Below are positions 9,189-17,275 of a stretch of DNA of 64,000 bases, piece by piece. Each line of letters starts with the position of its first letter. Position 1 is the first letter of the stretch. A program made the translations under genes and the position numbers. Under the pieces are notes generated by a model. The model saw only the letters and a list, made by a program, of their open reading frames with translations. It made no database searches and was not told the origin of the DNA. Source of the stretch: M3007 sp035299505 (GTDB lineage: Bacteria > Bacteroidota > Bacteroidia > Chitinophagales > Saprospiraceae); contig DATGWL010000178.1 in NCBI GenBank assembly GCA_035299505.1, forward strand, positions 22,701-86,700, in the 5' to 3' direction.

Positions 9189-10874
9189 TCACCTTTGTGT
9201 CTTCCCAATCCAGGTAGCGCATCCGAGTCTTTTTACACTGGTTTTGCCTTTTAATAACAGGGTATAATGTCCGGCGGGTATGCTTTCCAGGTCCTGAATT
9301 TGAAGATGCATGATTGGGGTGTTTACTACAGCAAGTGGCTTTTCAGCAACTACCTGACCGAGAATGTTTTGCCAAATAACGGTGTCGCCAGGAGTGAATC
9401 CGCGGCTGGCAAGGTAATAGTTGAGGGTGGCTGAATTTGGGTCGTAACGGAAAATCCCGCCATTGCCATTTTCCATATCCCCCAACCGTATCCAGGCATC
9501 GGTGATATCTGGCAAACCGTACCCACGTTCATTGTCGGGGGAATACCGCTGATCGGCGCTGGCATAAACAGCTTGCAGGATTTCTTTGGCTGTTTTTTCC
9601 GGGTAAGCGCTCCAAAGCGCTGCAATGGCCCCGGTGAGCATAGGCGAGGCCAAGGAGGTTCCGCTGGATACGCCAAGCGAAATGCCCACATTTCCGGCTA
9701 CGACCACCTGATCCCCCGGTGCAACCAAATCGGGTTTAATTCGTTGGTCTGCGGTTGGGCCCATAGAGCTAAATCCGGCCCTCGCTCCCGAGGCATCTAC
9801 GGCCCCAACGGCCACAATGCCAAAGGCATCCGCCGGCACGCCAATGGTGCGCCATTCCCCATCTCCTTCATTACCCGCACTGTTGCAGATAATCATGCCT
9901 TTGGACGCTGCAATTCCTGCACCACGGGCGCCAATAGACGAATTTCCATCCAGTTCCCACTTGAAATGCCCCAAACTCCGGTCGTTAAACGCGGTATAGC
10001 CCAAAGAAGCATTCAGGATATCACAGCCTACACTGTCGGCCCACTCGGCGCCGGCCACCCAGTTGGCTTCTTCGATGGGAAATTCTCCGCCGGTATCTTC
10101 GGTTTTTAGCAGAAAATAGGTGGCCTCAGGCGCCGTTCCCACAAAGTAGTAGGGTAGGTTAGCTGCCATAACAGATAGCACTGAAGTGCCATGTTGGGCT
10201 GATTCGTACAGGCTGCCATCGCGCTCCACAAAATCCCAGCCCTGGAATAACCTTCCTTGCATAGCTACGCTATCAAACATAGGAATGGTATCTGCATTGG
10301 TGAAACCGCCATCCATTACGGCCACCCAAATATCCTTACCACGGTATCCGGCCATGTGTAATACCGGAATGCCCAGTATTTGGTTTTGTTGCGCGGCATA
10401 ACCCCAAACAGGAATATCCCGACCCTGAATAGCCGGGTTTTTAGTCAGCGGTGCGCGCCTTTTTTCCTTTCGGTTGGGTGGATTTCGGTACTTCAGGTGT
10501 GGCCCTAGGTATTCTATCTTTTGTACAAATGGCAATCGTTCCAGTTTCCTGGCCGTGGCAGAATCAGCCATCACTGCTGCTGCATTCAGCCATTTTGAGG
10601 TATTGTGTATGGTTGCTCCCTGCGCTTGCAAGGCTTTCAAATAGTCTGGGTTTACCGGCAAATCACTCTCATCCAGTGGGATGCCGGCCTTGGCTCTGCG
10701 CTCAAGCGCCCTGAAGGATAAAAATTCTTCAGGCCTGCAAAGACAATAGGGCGATTGCTGTTTATCTTTGAATGAAATCCAGAATTTGCTGATTTTCTGC
10801 GCATTAGCTGAAAAATTCAGCCCAATAAGAACCAGCAGGAAAAGAAGTTTTGGCACGTTTATGAGTTGTTGCAT
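9189..10874 (-). CDS. Secreted S8 family subtilisin-like serine peptidase
   Basis: This 561-residue protein starts at the ATG at 10874, which begins a signal peptide (MQQLINVPKLLFLLVLIGLN...ANAQ). The subtilase triad is visible: Asp188 in AVMDGGF, His228 in QHGTSV and Ser407 in SSGTSLASP. A pro-region of roughly 130 residues precedes the catalytic domain. The last 90 residues form a beta-rich tail (GDTVIWQNILGQVV, AGHYTLLLKG) that resembles a divergent type IX (Por-type) sorting domain. It is probably an extracellular protease. It is divergent from the glycosyltransferase gene and converges on the giant adhesin. Confidence 0.93.
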   Translation of the reverse strand: MQQLINVPKLLFLLVLIGLNFSANAQKISKFWISFKDKQQSPYCLCRPEEFLSFRALERRAKAGIPLDESDLPVNPDYLKALQAQGATIHNTSKWLNAAAVMADSATARKLERLPFVQKIEYLGPHLKYRNPPNRKEKRRAPLTKNPAIQGRDIPVWGYAAQQNQILGIPVLHMAGYRGKDIWVAVMDGGFTNADTIPMFDSVAMQGRLFQGWDFVERDGSLYESAQHGTSVLSVMAANLPYYFVGTAPEATYFLLKTEDTGGEFPIEEANWVAGAEWADSVGCDILNASLGYTAFNDRSLGHFKWELDGNSSIGARGAGIAASKGMIICNSAGNEGDGEWRTIGVPADAFGIVAVGAVDASGARAGFSSMGPTADQRIKPDLVAPGDQVVVAGNVGISLGVSSGTSLASPMLTGAIAALWSAYPEKTAKEILQAVYASADQRYSPDNERGYGLPDITDAWIRLGDMENGNGGIFRYDPNSATLNYYLASRGFTPGDTVIWQNILGQVVAEKPLAVVNTPIMHLQIQDLESIPAGHYTLLLKGKTSVKRLGCATWIGKTQR

Positions 10875-10895
10875 GTTGCAAAGGTTCAACGTTCC

Positions 10896-10903
10896 TACTT
10901 TTG
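10896..10903 (+). promoter_or_regulatory. Promoter -7 element that decides the start of the GT2 gene
   Basis: TACTTTTG matches TAnnTTTG perfectly. A TTG lies 17 bp upstream (10876-10878). Transcription would start near 10910. This excludes the longer upstream TTG at 10866 as start codon and favours TTG 10923. Confidence 0.55.
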
Positions 10904-10922
10904 TACCGAAAAAAAATCTGAT

Positions 10923-11726
10923 TTGGACAACTCATTACCATCCGAAAGCTCAGCACCAATTCGTTTTTCCATTATTACGGTGGTCTACAATGGAGAATCC
11001 CTGCTCAAGGGAACCATGGAGAGCGTTTTGCGCCAGACCTATTCGGAGCTGGAATATATCGTTGTAGACGGCGCCTCCAAAGATCAGTCCCTGGCTATAA
11101 TTCAGGAATATGCAGCCAAAATGCCCGGTTTGCGCTGGATTTCTGAACCGGATAAAGGGCTTTACGACGCCATGAATAAAGGACTGGCCATGGCTACCGG
11201 CGATTTCGTTCAATTTTTGAACGCTGGCGATTGGCTGCATGCTCCCGATACGCTGGAGAAACTTGCAGCTATCTGCACAAGTCAAACCGATGTATTGTAC
11301 GGCGACACCATGCTGGTGGATGAATCTCGTACAGCTCATGGCCTTATGAGCGAACTCAGTACACGCACCCTGCCTGATCCCTTGCATTGGCGGCATTACC
11401 TTGCAGGCATGCGCGTGGTGCATCAGTCTTTTATCCCCAGACGAAACCTTGCGCCAGCCTACCGACTGGAGGCCGGACTTTGTGCCGACTTCGATTGGTG
11501 TATAGAGATTTTGAAAAAAAGCAGGGATAACCGCTGTTTGAAGGAACCCATAACAGACTACCTGATGGGTGGACTCTCCAAAAAACGACACAGGCAAAGT
11601 CTGAATGAGCGTTTTGCCATCATGCAGCGCCATTTTGGATTGCCGCTAACCCTTGTGGCGCATGCCTGGATTGTGTTGCGTGCGGGTATCCACCGCCTGA
11701 AAAGATGGGGCAGGGAACGTTATTGA
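10923..11726 (+). CDS. Family 2 glycosyltransferase with probable TTG start
   Basis: This is a GT-A fold sugar transferase of 267 residues. The core begins with FSIITVVYNGE. It contains VVDGASKD and EPDKGLYDAMNKGL, and LNAGDWL occupies the position of the metal-binding motif. It resembles WcaA/WbbD-like enzymes of exopolysaccharide or LPS synthesis, and the acceptor is unknown. No in-frame ATG exists before residue 30 of the conserved domain. TTG 10923 lies about 13 nt after the predicted transcription start. A TTG at 10866 is also in frame but lies upstream of the promoter. The gene is divergent from the subtilase and has no polysaccharide cluster around it. Confidence 0.85.
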   Translation: MDNSLPSESSAPIRFSIITVVYNGESLLKGTMESVLRQTYSELEYIVVDGASKDQSLAIIQEYAAKMPGLRWISEPDKGLYDAMNKGLAMATGDFVQFLNAGDWLHAPDTLEKLAAICTSQTDVLYGDTMLVDESRTAHGLMSELSTRTLPDPLHWRHYLAGMRVVHQSFIPRRNLAPAYRLEAGLCADFDWCIEILKKSRDNRCLKEPITDYLMGGLSKKRHRQSLNERFAIMQRHFGLPLTLVAHAWIVLRAGIHRLKRWGRERY

Positions 11727-11744
11727 GTCGCTTGGGCTGTATTG

Positions 11745-12218
11745 CTAAGCCATTTTGCCAAACATGATCTCCAGTTTGTTCCAGCGGAAATCAAAAATTT
11801 GCTGCAGTTGTTTTCGTACAAATAAGGTGTTAGCCAAATCGCCCAGCCAACCCAGGGGTACTTTGTAGTGTACCAGGTCAGTCATTTCAACACCTCCTTC
11901 GATAGCTTTGAAATGGTGCTGATGGTGCCAGATAGCGTAGGGGCCGACCCGTTGTTCGTCGACAAAAAACTTTCCCGGAGATACATGCGTAATCTCTGTC
12001 ATCCAGAATAAGGGTATACCCAACACCGGTTTCACAGTGTAGGTAATGACCTGTCCGGCATACATTTCGCAGTTGGAAAACTCCGGATCGGAGGTTACCT
12101 CGAAGCCCATGTAGGCAGGTGTGATGGCTTTCAGATTGCCAGGATTGGAAAAGAACTCCCAGGCGGTTTCCAGGGAAATGGGTAAGCGCTGTACCCGCTT
12201 TAACGTATATACTGCCAT
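11745..12218 (-). CDS. SRPBCC (START-like) family protein
   Basis: This 157-residue protein starts at the ATG at 12218 (MAVYTLKRVQRLPISLETAW). It has the SRPBCC pattern: an early beta strand, a helix with AWEFFSNPGNLKAITP, and a C-terminal long helix (LFVRKQLQQIFDFRWNKLE). The family binds hydrophobic ligands. In Bacteroidota this subgroup is often found with cryptochromes, SDR proteins or MerR regulators, but none is present here. A pair of palindromes upstream suggests regulated expression. No catalytic residues can be assigned. Confidence 0.8.
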   Translation of the reverse strand: MAVYTLKRVQRLPISLETAWEFFSNPGNLKAITPAYMGFEVTSDPEFSNCEMYAGQVITYTVKPVLGIPLFWMTEITHVSPGKFFVDEQRVGPYAIWHHQHHFKAIEGGVEMTDLVHYKVPLGWLGDLANTLFVRKQLQQIFDFRWNKLEIMFGKMA

Positions 12219-12261
12219 ATTGAATGGTTTGATTGGGCGATAAATAGCTATAGCGGGTATT

Positions 12262-12294
12262 TTGTTTAACAATTTACTCTTTTTTGTTAAACAA
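12262..12294. promoter_or_regulatory. Paired 11-bp palindromes, candidate operator of the SRPBCC gene
   Basis: Two copies of TTGTTWAACAA (12262-12272 and 12284-12294) lie with centres 22 bp apart, about two helical turns. Together they form a perfect 13-bp inverted repeat (12259-12271 and 12285-12297). The second copy overlaps a 7/8 match to the minus-strand -7 element (TTATTTTG, 12299-12292). The layout suggests two regulator dimers on one DNA face in front of the SRPBCC gene. The regulator is unknown. Confidence 0.6.
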
Positions 12295-12439
12295 AATAAT
12301 TTTGAATACCAAGGCACAAAGCTCACTAACCTTGGCAACGGGGTCTTCACTAAATGATAGACTCTGCCGCATTGCGGCGAAAACGCCCTCATAGCTACTA
12401 TGTGTTTGGCAGAGCGCCGGCACAGATAGGCATAAAAAA

Positions 12440-12468
12440 TCCGCTGCAATTCATTGAATTACAGCGGA
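12440..12468 (-). terminator. Terminator of the CBS-domain gene
   Basis: A 13-bp stem with one mismatch (12440-12452 and 12456-12468) and a 3-nt loop is followed on the minus strand by six T residues (12439-12434). It lies 23 bp after the stop of the CBS gene. Confidence 0.8.
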
Positions 12469-12491
12469 ATATAGTTTTGGTTTGATCGTTT

Positions 12492-12917
12492 TTACATGTT
12501 ATCTCCCACAAATTTTTCCAGGTTGTCCGGATACTCTTTCGTGTGTTCATACCTGATTATATCGGTACTGGTAACAATGCCCAACAACTCATTGTCGTCA
12601 TTCACAATCGGAACTGCATGAAACAAATGACGCGTGAGCACTTCTGCCACGGCGCCCAGGTGTTGATCGGGATCAAGCGTGGCCACCCTGCGGGTCATTA
12701 CCTCACTTACTTTCATGGAACTGTATTCCTCTGCGGATTTACCAAGTTTGAACAGGTCCCAGCTGGTAACCATACCCACCAGCTTTTTACCTTCCACTAT
12801 CGGAATGTGGTGAATATGTTTGCTCAGCAGGATCTCTCGTACTTGTCCAAGTGTGTCATCTGGAGAAAGGGTAATGACATCCTTGGTCATATGCGTATGG
12901 ACGAGTTCGTTCATCAT
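12492..12917 (-). CDS. CBS-domain pair protein
   Basis: This 141-residue cytoplasmic protein consists almost entirely of two CBS motifs: residues about 8-60 (HMTKDVITLSPDDTLGQV...HHIPIVEG) and about 73-130 (VMTRRVATLDPDQHLGAV...HAVPIVNDD). The pair forms a Bateman module that binds adenine nucleotides in known relatives. No effector domain is fused. Start ATG 12917 gives MMNELVHTHMTKDV, typical of the family. ATG 12914 is equally possible. Confidence 0.88.
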   Translation of the reverse strand: MMNELVHTHMTKDVITLSPDDTLGQVREILLSKHIHHIPIVEGKKLVGMVTSWDLFKLGKSAEEYSSMKVSEVMTRRVATLDPDQHLGAVAEVLTRHLFHAVPIVNDDNELLGIVTSTDIIRYEHTKEYPDNLEKFVGDNM

Positions 12918-13042
12918 AGGCCAACAAATATTTAGGTTTTGAAATGCAAAATTGTTTGCCCGAAAGTAAGCAGCTTCCGCGCTTATTACCAAGTTTAATC
13001 AGGAGTAGTTCGAAAAAAAGACCTTTGCTTGCTATCGGGCAC

Positions 13043-13843
13043 TTATTTGCCAAGCTCGCCAGCTCGTTTTAACGCAGCATTAGCCCCGGAAGTGATGGCA
13101 TCGTGCAGCGCTTTTTCTCCGAATACCCGCAATGCTGCTTCGGTGGTGCCGCCCTTGGAGGCCACCTTGCCTATCCATTCCAAACAACTTAAATCCGACT
13201 TGTTGTACAAATCAATGGCGCCGGTAAAGGTCTGACCTACCAGAAGTTCTGCCTCAGAAGGTGAAAAACCCATTTTTTGGGCAGCTTCAATCATGGCATG
13301 CATGAAATAATATACATAAGCCGGTCCGGAACCAGAGATGGCTGTTGCCGCATCCAGCATGTCTTCATTTTCCACGTAAACGGTTTTTCCGGTAGTATTC
13401 AGCAGGTTTTGCACCATCACCAGTTCAATTCGGGTAACTTCCTCGGTGGAGCTAAATGCCGTAACTCCGGCGCCAATCTGGGCCGGCAGGTTGGGCATGG
13501 CGCGCGTAATTTTTCGGATACCAAGCGCCTCGGCAATGGTTTGCATACGCACCCCGGCCATAATACTTAGTAACACCTGCCCAGGATCTGTCAACCCCTG
13601 CATTTCCTGGAATAACTTGCCGGAATCCTGTGGTTTTACCGCCAGAATCAACAAGTCTGCCTGAGGAACACATAGCCGGGGATCGCTGAAAAATCGCCCC
13701 TCGTAATTTTCACTCAAATGATTGGCCTTTTCGTAGGTGCGACAAAGGACCATGAGTTGATCAGGGGTGACGATACGACTGCGCAAAAAACATTGGGCGT
13801 AGGTGAGGCCCATATTGCCTCCGCCGAGAATTAATATCTTCAT
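13043..13843 (-). CDS. proC: Pyrroline-5-carboxylate reductase
   Basis: This 266-residue enzyme catalyses the last step of proline synthesis, the NAD(P)H-dependent reduction of 1-pyrroline-5-carboxylate. The N-terminus MKILILGGGNMG is the Rossmann dinucleotide-binding motif. The conserved RAMPNLPAQIGAG and the C-terminal signature region ISGSGPAYVYYFMHAM...SKGGTTEAALRVF are intact. ATG 13843 starts exactly at the Rossmann strand, so the longer frame was rejected. Length is normal. No other proline genes are adjacent. The gene is divergent from the isoaspartyl peptidase gene. Confidence 0.96.
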   Translation of the reverse strand: MKILILGGGNMGLTYAQCFLRSRIVTPDQLMVLCRTYEKANHLSENYEGRFFSDPRLCVPQADLLILAVKPQDSGKLFQEMQGLTDPGQVLLSIMAGVRMQTIAEALGIRKITRAMPNLPAQIGAGVTAFSSTEEVTRIELVMVQNLLNTTGKTVYVENEDMLDAATAISGSGPAYVYYFMHAMIEAAQKMGFSPSEAELLVGQTFTGAIDLYNKSDLSCLEWIGKVASKGGTTEAALRVFGEKALHDAITSGANAALKRAGELGK

Positions 13844-13879
13844 GATGGAATAGGAAAGAAAATGAAGTCTGCTTTGCAG

Positions 13880-13887
13880 TATTTTTG
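13880..13887 (+). promoter_or_regulatory. Candidate -7 element of the isoaspartyl peptidase gene
   Basis: TATTTTTG matches TAnnTTTG perfectly and lies 40 bp before the ATG at 13928. No convincing -33 element was found. Confidence 0.4.
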
Positions 13888-13927
13888 GGTTTTGCACGCA
13901 AAATTCGATGATCAGGAACTAATCAAT

Positions 13928-14965
13928 ATGAAAAACCTTGCCACTTTCTTTCTGCTAACCATTTTAATAGCCGCCGGATGTAAAAAAACGGATGGCAATT
14001 CACTCAATACCATGAAACCGGCACCAACTAAACCTGCCTATGCTCTGGCCATTCATGGCGGCGCAGGCGCTATTTCCAGGGCTAACATGACCCCTGAAAA
14101 GGAAAAGGAATACAGGGCCGCCCTGGATACTGCCCTGAACATTGGCGAACAAATTCTCCAAAAAGGAGGCTCTGCCATGGACGCCGTAACACAAACCATT
14201 GTGTATTTGGAAAACTGCCCGTTATTCAATGCCGGACGTGGCGCAGTTTTTACCCATGAAGGCAAAAACGAACTGGATGCCAGTGTCATGGATGGGTTAA
14301 CCCAAAAGGCAGGAGCAGTTGGTTGTGTGACCACCGTGAAGAACCCGATTCTGCTGGCCAGGGCAGTCATGGAGCAGTCTGCGCACGTTTTCCTGACCGG
14401 GCAGGGTGCCGAACAGTTTGCCCGTGAAAAAGGCCTGGAAATGGTGGATCCAAAATGGTTTTTCACTCAGGAGCGCTGGAACACACTGCAAAAAGCCCTG
14501 GAAGCAGAAAAAAAGGATGCCCGTACCGGCTCACTTGAAGCGGTTGATTACAAATTTGGTACTGTTGGATGTGTAGCGCTTGACCAAACAGGCAATCTGG
14601 CGGCCGGTACCAGTACCGGAGGCATGACCAACAAGCGCTGGAACCGACTGGGCGATGCTCCCATCATTGGCGCGGGTACTTATGCTTCCAACGATGCCTG
14701 TGCGGTCTCTTGTACCGGTCATGGCGAATACTTTATCCGCTATGCGGTGGCTTACGACATCTGGGCGCAGATGATGTATGGTGGTAAAACACTGGAACAG
14801 GCCACACAGTACACCGTGATGGAAAAACTGGTAGCTAAGGGTGGTGAAGGCGGATTGATTGCCGTAGATAAAATGGGAAACATCAGCCAACCCTTTAATT
14901 CTGAAGGCATGTACAGGGGTTGGGTGAAACCCGGTCAACGTTTTGTTGGCATCTACAAGGATTAG
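13928..14965 (+). CDS. Isoaspartyl peptidase / L-asparaginase, lipoprotein form
   Basis: This Ntn-hydrolase of family T2 has 345 residues. It cleaves itself before the nucleophile Thr212 in FGTVGCVALD, and NLAAGTSTGGMTNKRWNRLGD forms the substrate pocket. IHGGAGAI opens the enzyme domain. The ATG at 13928 begins a lipoprotein signal (MKNLATFFLLTILIAAGC), so the mature enzyme is probably lipid-anchored in the periplasm or outer membrane. Many T2 enzymes are cytoplasmic. The likely role is hydrolysis of isoaspartyl dipeptides or asparagine from outside the cell. The 14-bp gap to the next gene on the opposite strand holds no clear terminator. Confidence 0.92.
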   Translation: MKNLATFFLLTILIAAGCKKTDGNSLNTMKPAPTKPAYALAIHGGAGAISRANMTPEKEKEYRAALDTALNIGEQILQKGGSAMDAVTQTIVYLENCPLFNAGRGAVFTHEGKNELDASVMDGLTQKAGAVGCVTTVKNPILLARAVMEQSAHVFLTGQGAEQFAREKGLEMVDPKWFFTQERWNTLQKALEAEKKDARTGSLEAVDYKFGTVGCVALDQTGNLAAGTSTGGMTNKRWNRLGDAPIIGAGTYASNDACAVSCTGHGEYFIRYAVAYDIWAQMMYGGKTLEQATQYTVMEKLVAKGGEGGLIAVDKMGNISQPFNSEGMYRGWVKPGQRFVGIYKD

Positions 14966-14979
14966 GCTGGGGTAGGGTA

Positions 14980-15525
14980 CTACTCATTTTTTTGGGAAAA
15001 AGTTACCAGCAGGGTGGCCTGTTCGGGGCTCAAAACACGGTCGATTTTGATAAATATGCCGGGTTGGACCTCTCGTTCCTGCCCGATAGCCATTTCTGCA
15101 CGCCGCATTTCAATGATATCACCCCAGTCTTTGAGCGGCGCTTGTTTGGGAGAAAAGCTGCTCAAAAACACGAACTGCCTGGAGGCTTCCTTCATCCAGA
15201 AGGAATCCGGTTGTGTGCTGTAATCGCCCTTAACCGTGAACCTGTACTCCTGATAGGTATTACCACAAACCTCCTGCCCGATTTCGAGCAAAATGCCACG
15301 GTCCAACATCAGGCTCTCCAGTGATTGCGACCCCTCTTTTTCAAAATTATACTGCAAAACATGAGGCAGATTTTGGGCAAAAATGGGTTCTGGTTTGAAC
15401 TTGCAACTTTGTTGCTGCGAACAGGAAAAAAGGCTGATGGCTGCTGCGCCAAACAAAGCCGATAACAGGGGCAACGCCTTTGCGGCATTAGGCAAATACT
15501 TCATCTCTTTTTGGTAAAATCCCAT
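14980..15525 (-). CDS. Lipoprotein of unknown function
   Basis: This 181-residue protein has a lipoprotein signal with lipobox LFSC, preceded by a hydrophobic stretch (ALPLLSALFGAAAISLFSC). ATG 15525 is used here. The ATG at 15504 (MKYLPNAAKAL) is an equally plausible start. The mature part is soluble and mixed alpha/beta, with LLEIGQEVCGNTYQEYRFTV and WGDIIEMRRAE. The domain resembles small FKBP-like folds only vaguely, and I cannot name a family. A promoter-like TACTTTTG on the minus strand lies 21 bp upstream, back-to-back with the hutI promoter. Confidence 0.75.
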   Translation of the reverse strand: MGFYQKEMKYLPNAAKALPLLSALFGAAAISLFSCSQQQSCKFKPEPIFAQNLPHVLQYNFEKEGSQSLESLMLDRGILLEIGQEVCGNTYQEYRFTVKGDYSTQPDSFWMKEASRQFVFLSSFSPKQAPLKDWGDIIEMRRAEMAIGQEREVQPGIFIKIDRVLSPEQATLLVTFSQKNE

Positions 15526-15545
15526 GGTTTGTGATACTTAGGCTG

Positions 15546-15553
15546 CAAAAGTA
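15546..15553 (-). promoter_or_regulatory. -7 element for the lipoprotein gene (divergent pair)
   Basis: On the minus strand this reads TACTTTTG, a perfect TAnnTTTG match. It lies 21 bp upstream of ATG 15525 and only 2 bp from the plus-strand -7 element of hutI. Confidence 0.5.
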
Positions 15554-15555
15554 GA

Positions 15556-15563
15556 TAGTTTTG
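15556..15563 (+). promoter_or_regulatory. -7 element for hutI (divergent pair)
   Basis: TAGTTTTG matches TAnnTTTG. It lies 51 bp upstream of the hutI ATG. The nearest TTTG upstream (15528-15531) is 24 bp away, wider than usual. Confidence 0.5.
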
Positions 15564-15613
15564 CGCCGCCTTCGCCTGAAGTTTCCTGAAATTGATCTAA
15601 CCAACTTCTTTGT

Positions 15614-16849
15614 ATGCCAAGTTTACTCATTCGCAATATCCACCTTCTGGTTCAAGCAGAACACCATCTACGTACACTGGTGAAAGGTGCTGAAATGGCC
15701 AATTTGCCTTGTTTGTCCAATGCTTATGTGCTGGCTGAAAATGGTCGTATCAAAGCATTTGGCCCCATGGCAGAATGTCCGGAAAGAGCGGATGAAATTA
15801 TAGATGCCACCGGCAAACTGGTGCTGCCGGCCTGGTGCGATTCACATACGCATATTGTGTTTGCTGCCACCCGTGAAGAAGAATTTGTGGATCGGATTCG
15901 TGGCTTATCGTATGAGGAAATTGCAGAAAGAGGCGGCGGGATTCTGAATTCTGCCAGAAAACTGCAAAAGGCTTCAGAAGAGGAACTTTTTGAAGGCGCC
16001 TGGGAGCGTTTGCAGGAAGTGATAGCCATGGGTACCGGCGCTATTGAGGTGAAAAGTGGTTATGGACTCACACTGGACAGTGAACTCAAAATGTTGCGGG
16101 TGGTACGCCGACTCAAAGAGCAGGCGCCTATTCCGGTTAAAGCCACCTTTTTAGGAGCACATGCCATTCCAATGGAGTATAAAGCCAATAGAGAGGCATA
16201 TATATCGCTGATTATCAGGGAAATGCTGCCCCAGGTGGCAGCCGAAGGTCTGGCTGATTATTGTGATGTTTTTTGCGATAAAGGCTTTTTTACCCCGGAG
16301 GAAACAGACCGGATTTTAGAAGCAGGTTGGAAATACGGCTTGAAGCCCAAAATTCACGCCAATGAACTTGGTTTAACCGGTGGCGTACAAGCTGGTATTG
16401 CCCGGAATGCTATTTCTGTGGATCATCTGGAATACACCAGCGAGGTTGAAATCAATGCGCTTTTGCAAAGCCATACCCTGCCTACCTTGTTGCCAGGCTG
16501 CGCTTTTTTCCTGGGCATACCATTTGCGCCAGCCCGGCAGATGATTGATGCCGGACTGCCTGTGGTGCTGGCTACGGATTTTAATCCGGGATCCTGCCCA
16601 TCCGGCAACATGCCCTTTGTGATTTCTCTTGCCTGTGCCAAAATGAAAATGTTGCCGGAAGAGGCGGTTAACGCAGCAACGCTCAATGGCGCCCGGGCTA
16701 TGGAACTGGAGTCAGATTACGGTACAATTGCTGTCGGCAAGGTGGCAAATCTAATCATTACCCGACCAATGATGTCGCTTGCCGGACTTCCGTATGCTTT
16801 TGGCAGTAAGGTTGTTGAGCGGGTGATCGTGAGGGGTGGAATGGCCTGA
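15614..16849 (+). CDS. hutI: Imidazolonepropionase
   Basis: This 411-residue metal-dependent amidohydrolase opens imidazolone-5-propionate to N-formimino-glutamate in histidine degradation. Metal ligands His78 and His80 lie in DSHTHIVFA. Other family motifs are RIRGLSYEEIAERGGGI, EVKSGYGL, HANELG, VDHLEYTSEVE and LATDFNPGSCPSGNMP, all intact. The length is normal. No hutH, hutU or formiminoglutamase gene is adjacent, so the pathway must be dispersed in this genome. The start has a short leader after a promoter-like TAGTTTTG. Confidence 0.96.
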   Translation: MPSLLIRNIHLLVQAEHHLRTLVKGAEMANLPCLSNAYVLAENGRIKAFGPMAECPERADEIIDATGKLVLPAWCDSHTHIVFAATREEEFVDRIRGLSYEEIAERGGGILNSARKLQKASEEELFEGAWERLQEVIAMGTGAIEVKSGYGLTLDSELKMLRVVRRLKEQAPIPVKATFLGAHAIPMEYKANREAYISLIIREMLPQVAAEGLADYCDVFCDKGFFTPEETDRILEAGWKYGLKPKIHANELGLTGGVQAGIARNAISVDHLEYTSEVEINALLQSHTLPTLLPGCAFFLGIPFAPARQMIDAGLPVVLATDFNPGSCPSGNMPFVISLACAKMKMLPEEAVNAATLNGARAMELESDYGTIAVGKVANLIITRPMMSLAGLPYAFGSKVVERVIVRGGMA

Positions 16850-17275
16850 GGTTTTGATACGGGCGGGCGCGGTGCCGAATAAAACTGTTAATGTGCTGAA
16901 TGTAATGCCGGTGTTTTTGTTATGGCAGGGATTCTGGGGTAAATGGTAGGCTGTAGACAAAAAATGGTGGTGTTTGGCGGCAATAAAGGGTGTTAAATAG
17001 GCGTTTGGCCCCGGTTTTTTGTTTGAAATGGTGTTAAATAAACGGAATTGTTTGGAATGAAATAGGTCGGAACGAAGGGGTTTACCTACTTTTGCGGCCA
17101 TTGTGCCTGAACCTGTGTTAAAAAGAGCAGAACGTTAAAGTTGCTGCACTGATACAGCAAAACAAAAAGGTACAGCATCTTGTGTCCGGTGTTGTAAAAC
17201 ACGCCCATCCCAACGAGCAATCCCGTATATCGGTTCTAATATCATCCATCAACCTTTGTTAAAATTTTTCTACTG
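16850..17275. other. 426-bp intergenic region before the second giant adhesin
   Basis: No gene is seen. It holds a candidate promoter at 17087-17094 and, downstream of it, an untranslated leader of about 175 nt with a weak 6-bp stem-loop (17141-17146 with 17155-17160). No terminator for hutI could be recognised. Confidence 0.6.
17087..17094 (+). promoter_or_regulatory. Candidate -7 element of the second giant adhesin
   Basis: TACTTTTG matches TAnnTTTG. The predicted transcript would have a leader of about 175 nt before the ATG at 17276. No -33 TTTG lies at the usual distance. Confidence 0.45.

Noticed and set aside
10950..11633. 227-codon frame antisense to the glycosyltransferase
   Set aside because: The plus-strand frame has the GT2 motifs; the antisense translation shows nothing recognisable.
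12219..12449. N-terminal extension of the SRPBCC frame
   Set aside because: The extension contains the paired palindromes and has no homology pattern; the family start is at ATG 12218.
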